Origin: Devosiaceae bacterium
GTDB taxonomy: Bacteria > Pseudomonadota > Alphaproteobacteria > Rhizobiales > Devosiaceae
DNA length: 53,788 nucleotides
Assembly: GCA_021648375.1 (NCBI GenBank)
Contig: JAKISW010000018.1
Coordinates: 1 to 53,788 of the forward strand
Direction: 5' to 3'
Below are positions 52,638-53,788 of this stretch, piece by piece. A model generated the notes under the pieces. That model was not told the origin of the DNA. It ran no database searches and saw only the letters and a list, made by a program, of their open reading frames with translations. Position 1 is the first letter of the stretch; each line of letters starts with the position of its first letter. The position numbers and the translations under genes were made by a program.

Positions 52638-53198
52638 TTAGCTGGAGCGAGTGCCGCGTTTAACTGCCCGCAACAACATGGCGCTGATTTCAGCTTCTGC
52701 GCCGGAGAAACTGCGGGCATCGCTGGCGGTGACATTGAAATTGATATTAATCGGTTTTTGACCCAGACTGGTCACCCCCAGCTTGCCATCCGGACCACGG
52801 GCCAGCGGCATAATGGATTCAGGGCCAGCTTCACCGGCAAGACCAATATTGCCATTACCCATGGAAAAATATGTGGGGGAGGAAACCACGCCGCCTTTGG
52901 CAAAAGGCAATATATTGGGCGTGGTCGGGTTGGTGGCGCTGAACAATCCCTGCACTAGACCTGACACCAGATTGCCAACCGGTTTTAATGCGGCCTTCAA
53001 GGCAATATCGGCAAAGGATCGGCCAATATCAGATAACAGGCTTTTTAGGGATTTGCCTTCAATGGTAGCGGAGCGAAAAGCCCTTGTCAGGGTTCTTGCC
53101 ACTCCGTCAGCCAATTCTTCAATCCGTTCCAACTCAAGGGAGACTTCGCTTAGTTCGCTATATTGAGCGTCGGATAATATGCTTTTATTTTCACTCAT
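52638..53198 (-). CDS. GTA g11: tape-measure-like tail protein
   Basis: This 186-residue protein matches the short tape-measure protein of gene transfer agents. A helical N terminus (LSEVSLELERIEELADGVARTLTRAFRSAT) is followed by DIGRSFADIALKAALKPVGNLVSGLVQGLF. A glycine-rich end has FAKGGVVSSPTYFSMGNGNIGLAGEAGPESIMPL, a motif of tape-measure C termini. It is far shorter than phage tape-measure proteins, in line with the short GTA tail. Confidence 0.92.
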   Translation of the reverse strand: MSENKSILSDAQYSELSEVSLELERIEELADGVARTLTRAFRSATIEGKSLKSLLSDIGRSFADIALKAALKPVGNLVSGLVQGLFSATNPTTPNILPFAKGGVVSSPTYFSMGNGNIGLAGEAGPESIMPLARGPDGKLGVTSLGQKPININFNVTASDARSFSGAEAEISAMLLRAVKRGTRSS

Positions 53199-53234
53199 TT
53201 ATTGGTGTCCTTTAATTGAAGTCGCTATTTGAAG

Positions 53235-53450
53235 TCATTTATTGGAGGCCCTGTCGGGAAAGCGCTTCATAAGTTCGTCAAGACGGTTGCGTTTAACCGG
53301 CCCGCCAAAATCGTTGAAAAGATTATTGGCGCGATAGGCCGCATCCAGCTCACGGGGCGTCATGGCCCAAAACTGGGAAGGGGACAATTTCAATATGCCA
53401 AGGCCAAACTGCATGGCGTTTTTCCATGGGAAGGATTTGGATTTTTTCAT
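53235..53450 (-). CDS. GTA g10.1: tail assembly chaperone-like small protein
   Basis: This 71-residue protein contains AMQFGLGILKLSPSQFWAMTPRELDAAYRA, the signature of the small GTA/phage tail assembly protein found between g10 and g11. Its ATG overlaps the g10 stop by four bases. It is probably made with g10 as an assembly chaperone pair. It lies 36 bases before g11. Confidence 0.9.
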   Translation of the reverse strand: MKKSKSFPWKNAMQFGLGILKLSPSQFWAMTPRELDAAYRANNLFNDFGGPVKRNRLDELMKRFPDRASNK

Positions 53451-53764
53451 TCAGACAATTCGCCAAAAGTTGCATGCAACAGACGGGCAGCTATCGAAGC
53501 GGCTCCGGTCAGCCCGCCTTCAATTGGCAGATTTGCCAGTTCTTCATTGCTGATATCATTACCGGCCCCGCGCAGTCCGGCACCAAGAACAATGATCAAA
53601 TGCCTTGCTGAAATTTTGCCGGTTGCAAACCGCTCCCCAAGCGAAACCAGATCTGAGGCATCAAGAGAACTTTCAAGTTCTGCCAATGCCCCGAGGGTCA
53701 AACAAAGGACAAGCTTTTTGCCATCGATTTTCGCTTCAATTTCACCGCGATGAATCTTTACCAT
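53447..53764 (-). CDS. GTA g10: gene transfer agent family protein
   Basis: This 105-residue protein starts MVKIHRGEIEAKIDGKKLVLCLTLGALAELE and ends LTGAASIAARLLHATFGE, matching the GTA_gp10 family (tail assembly chaperone). I use ATG 53764; the frame remains open to 53779 at a TTG. The gene cluster should continue past the right edge with the major tail, head and packaging genes (g9 to g1). Confidence 0.9.
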   Translation of the reverse strand: MVKIHRGEIEAKIDGKKLVLCLTLGALAELESSLDASDLVSLGERFATGKISARHLIIVLGAGLRGAGNDISNEELANLPIEGGLTGAASIAARLLHATFGELSE

Positions 53765-53788
53765 CAATATGGCCAACAAGGTACTTTC

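Noticed and set aside
1..53788. CRISPR array, toxin-antitoxin pair, restriction or defence island
   Set aside because: No regularly spaced repeats, Cas, toxin or nuclease motifs were found on either strand.

Overview
The window looks like chromosome of an alphaproteobacterium of the Hyphomicrobiales (Rhizobiales) with moderate to low GC. The arguments are the order ccmI-ccmE-ccmF-ccmH-degP-response regulator-histidine kinase-glnE, a feuN-feuP-feuQ type operon, a PckR-like LacI regulator beside pckA, a GTTC-N7-GTTC LexA box, and a gene transfer agent (GTA) tail cluster. I cannot name a genus. No CRISPR array, transposase or rRNA operon was seen.

Left part (1-5650), a rearranged and decayed region. 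An SOS mutagenesis cassette (imuA-imuB-dnaE2, minus strand) has been split. imuA is intact with a LexA box, imuB keeps only about its first 118 codons, and dnaE2 survives as a frameshifted C-terminal piece at the window edge. Between the two broken genes lie a complete osmoprotectant (OpuB/OsmU/YehZYXW type) ABC transporter operon with its terminator and the N-terminal stub of a carbon-nitrogen hydrolase. At 5605-5649 is the 3' part of an initiator tRNA gene, of the kind left at the edge of an integrated element.

5967-11730, copper region. It holds an APC-type permease with a methionine-rich tail, a DUF6629-like membrane protein, the copper chaperone copZ and the P1B-ATPase copA. copZ and copA face away from each other across two promoters with MerR-type 19-bp spacers. 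cueR follows copA. A 530-bp intergenic stretch then carries several palindromic repeats.

12257-19375, gluconeogenesis. pckA, fba, fbp and aacS (acetoacetyl-CoA synthetase) run in one direction, preceded by a LacI/PckR-like regulator. Two palindromic operators sit just ahead of pckA.

19513-26082 holds a GT2 glycosyltransferase, a TauE/SafE-type transporter, a TRAP transporter (dctP, dctM, dctQ), an isoprenylcysteine-methyltransferase-like membrane protein and a membrane histidine kinase. 26079-38167 (minus) holds glnE, a two-component pair, a DegP protease, a second TauE/SafE protein and the cytochrome c maturation genes ccmH, ccmF, ccmE and ccmI. 38333-41484 (plus) is a pair of flavoprotein-like genes that appear to have lost cofactor motifs.

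41567-53788 (minus) holds an unrecognised protein, a small lipoprotein, feuQ-feuP-feuN, a phage-type lysozyme joined in frame to a holin-like membrane segment, and GTA genes g15 to g10. The rest of the GTA cluster lies beyond the right edge.

I found no wholly unknown multi-gene system. The most interesting points are the broken SOS cassette with its surviving LexA box, the tRNA fragment, the lysozyme-holin reading frame, the twin operators before pckA, and the Met-rich permease tail beside the copper genes.
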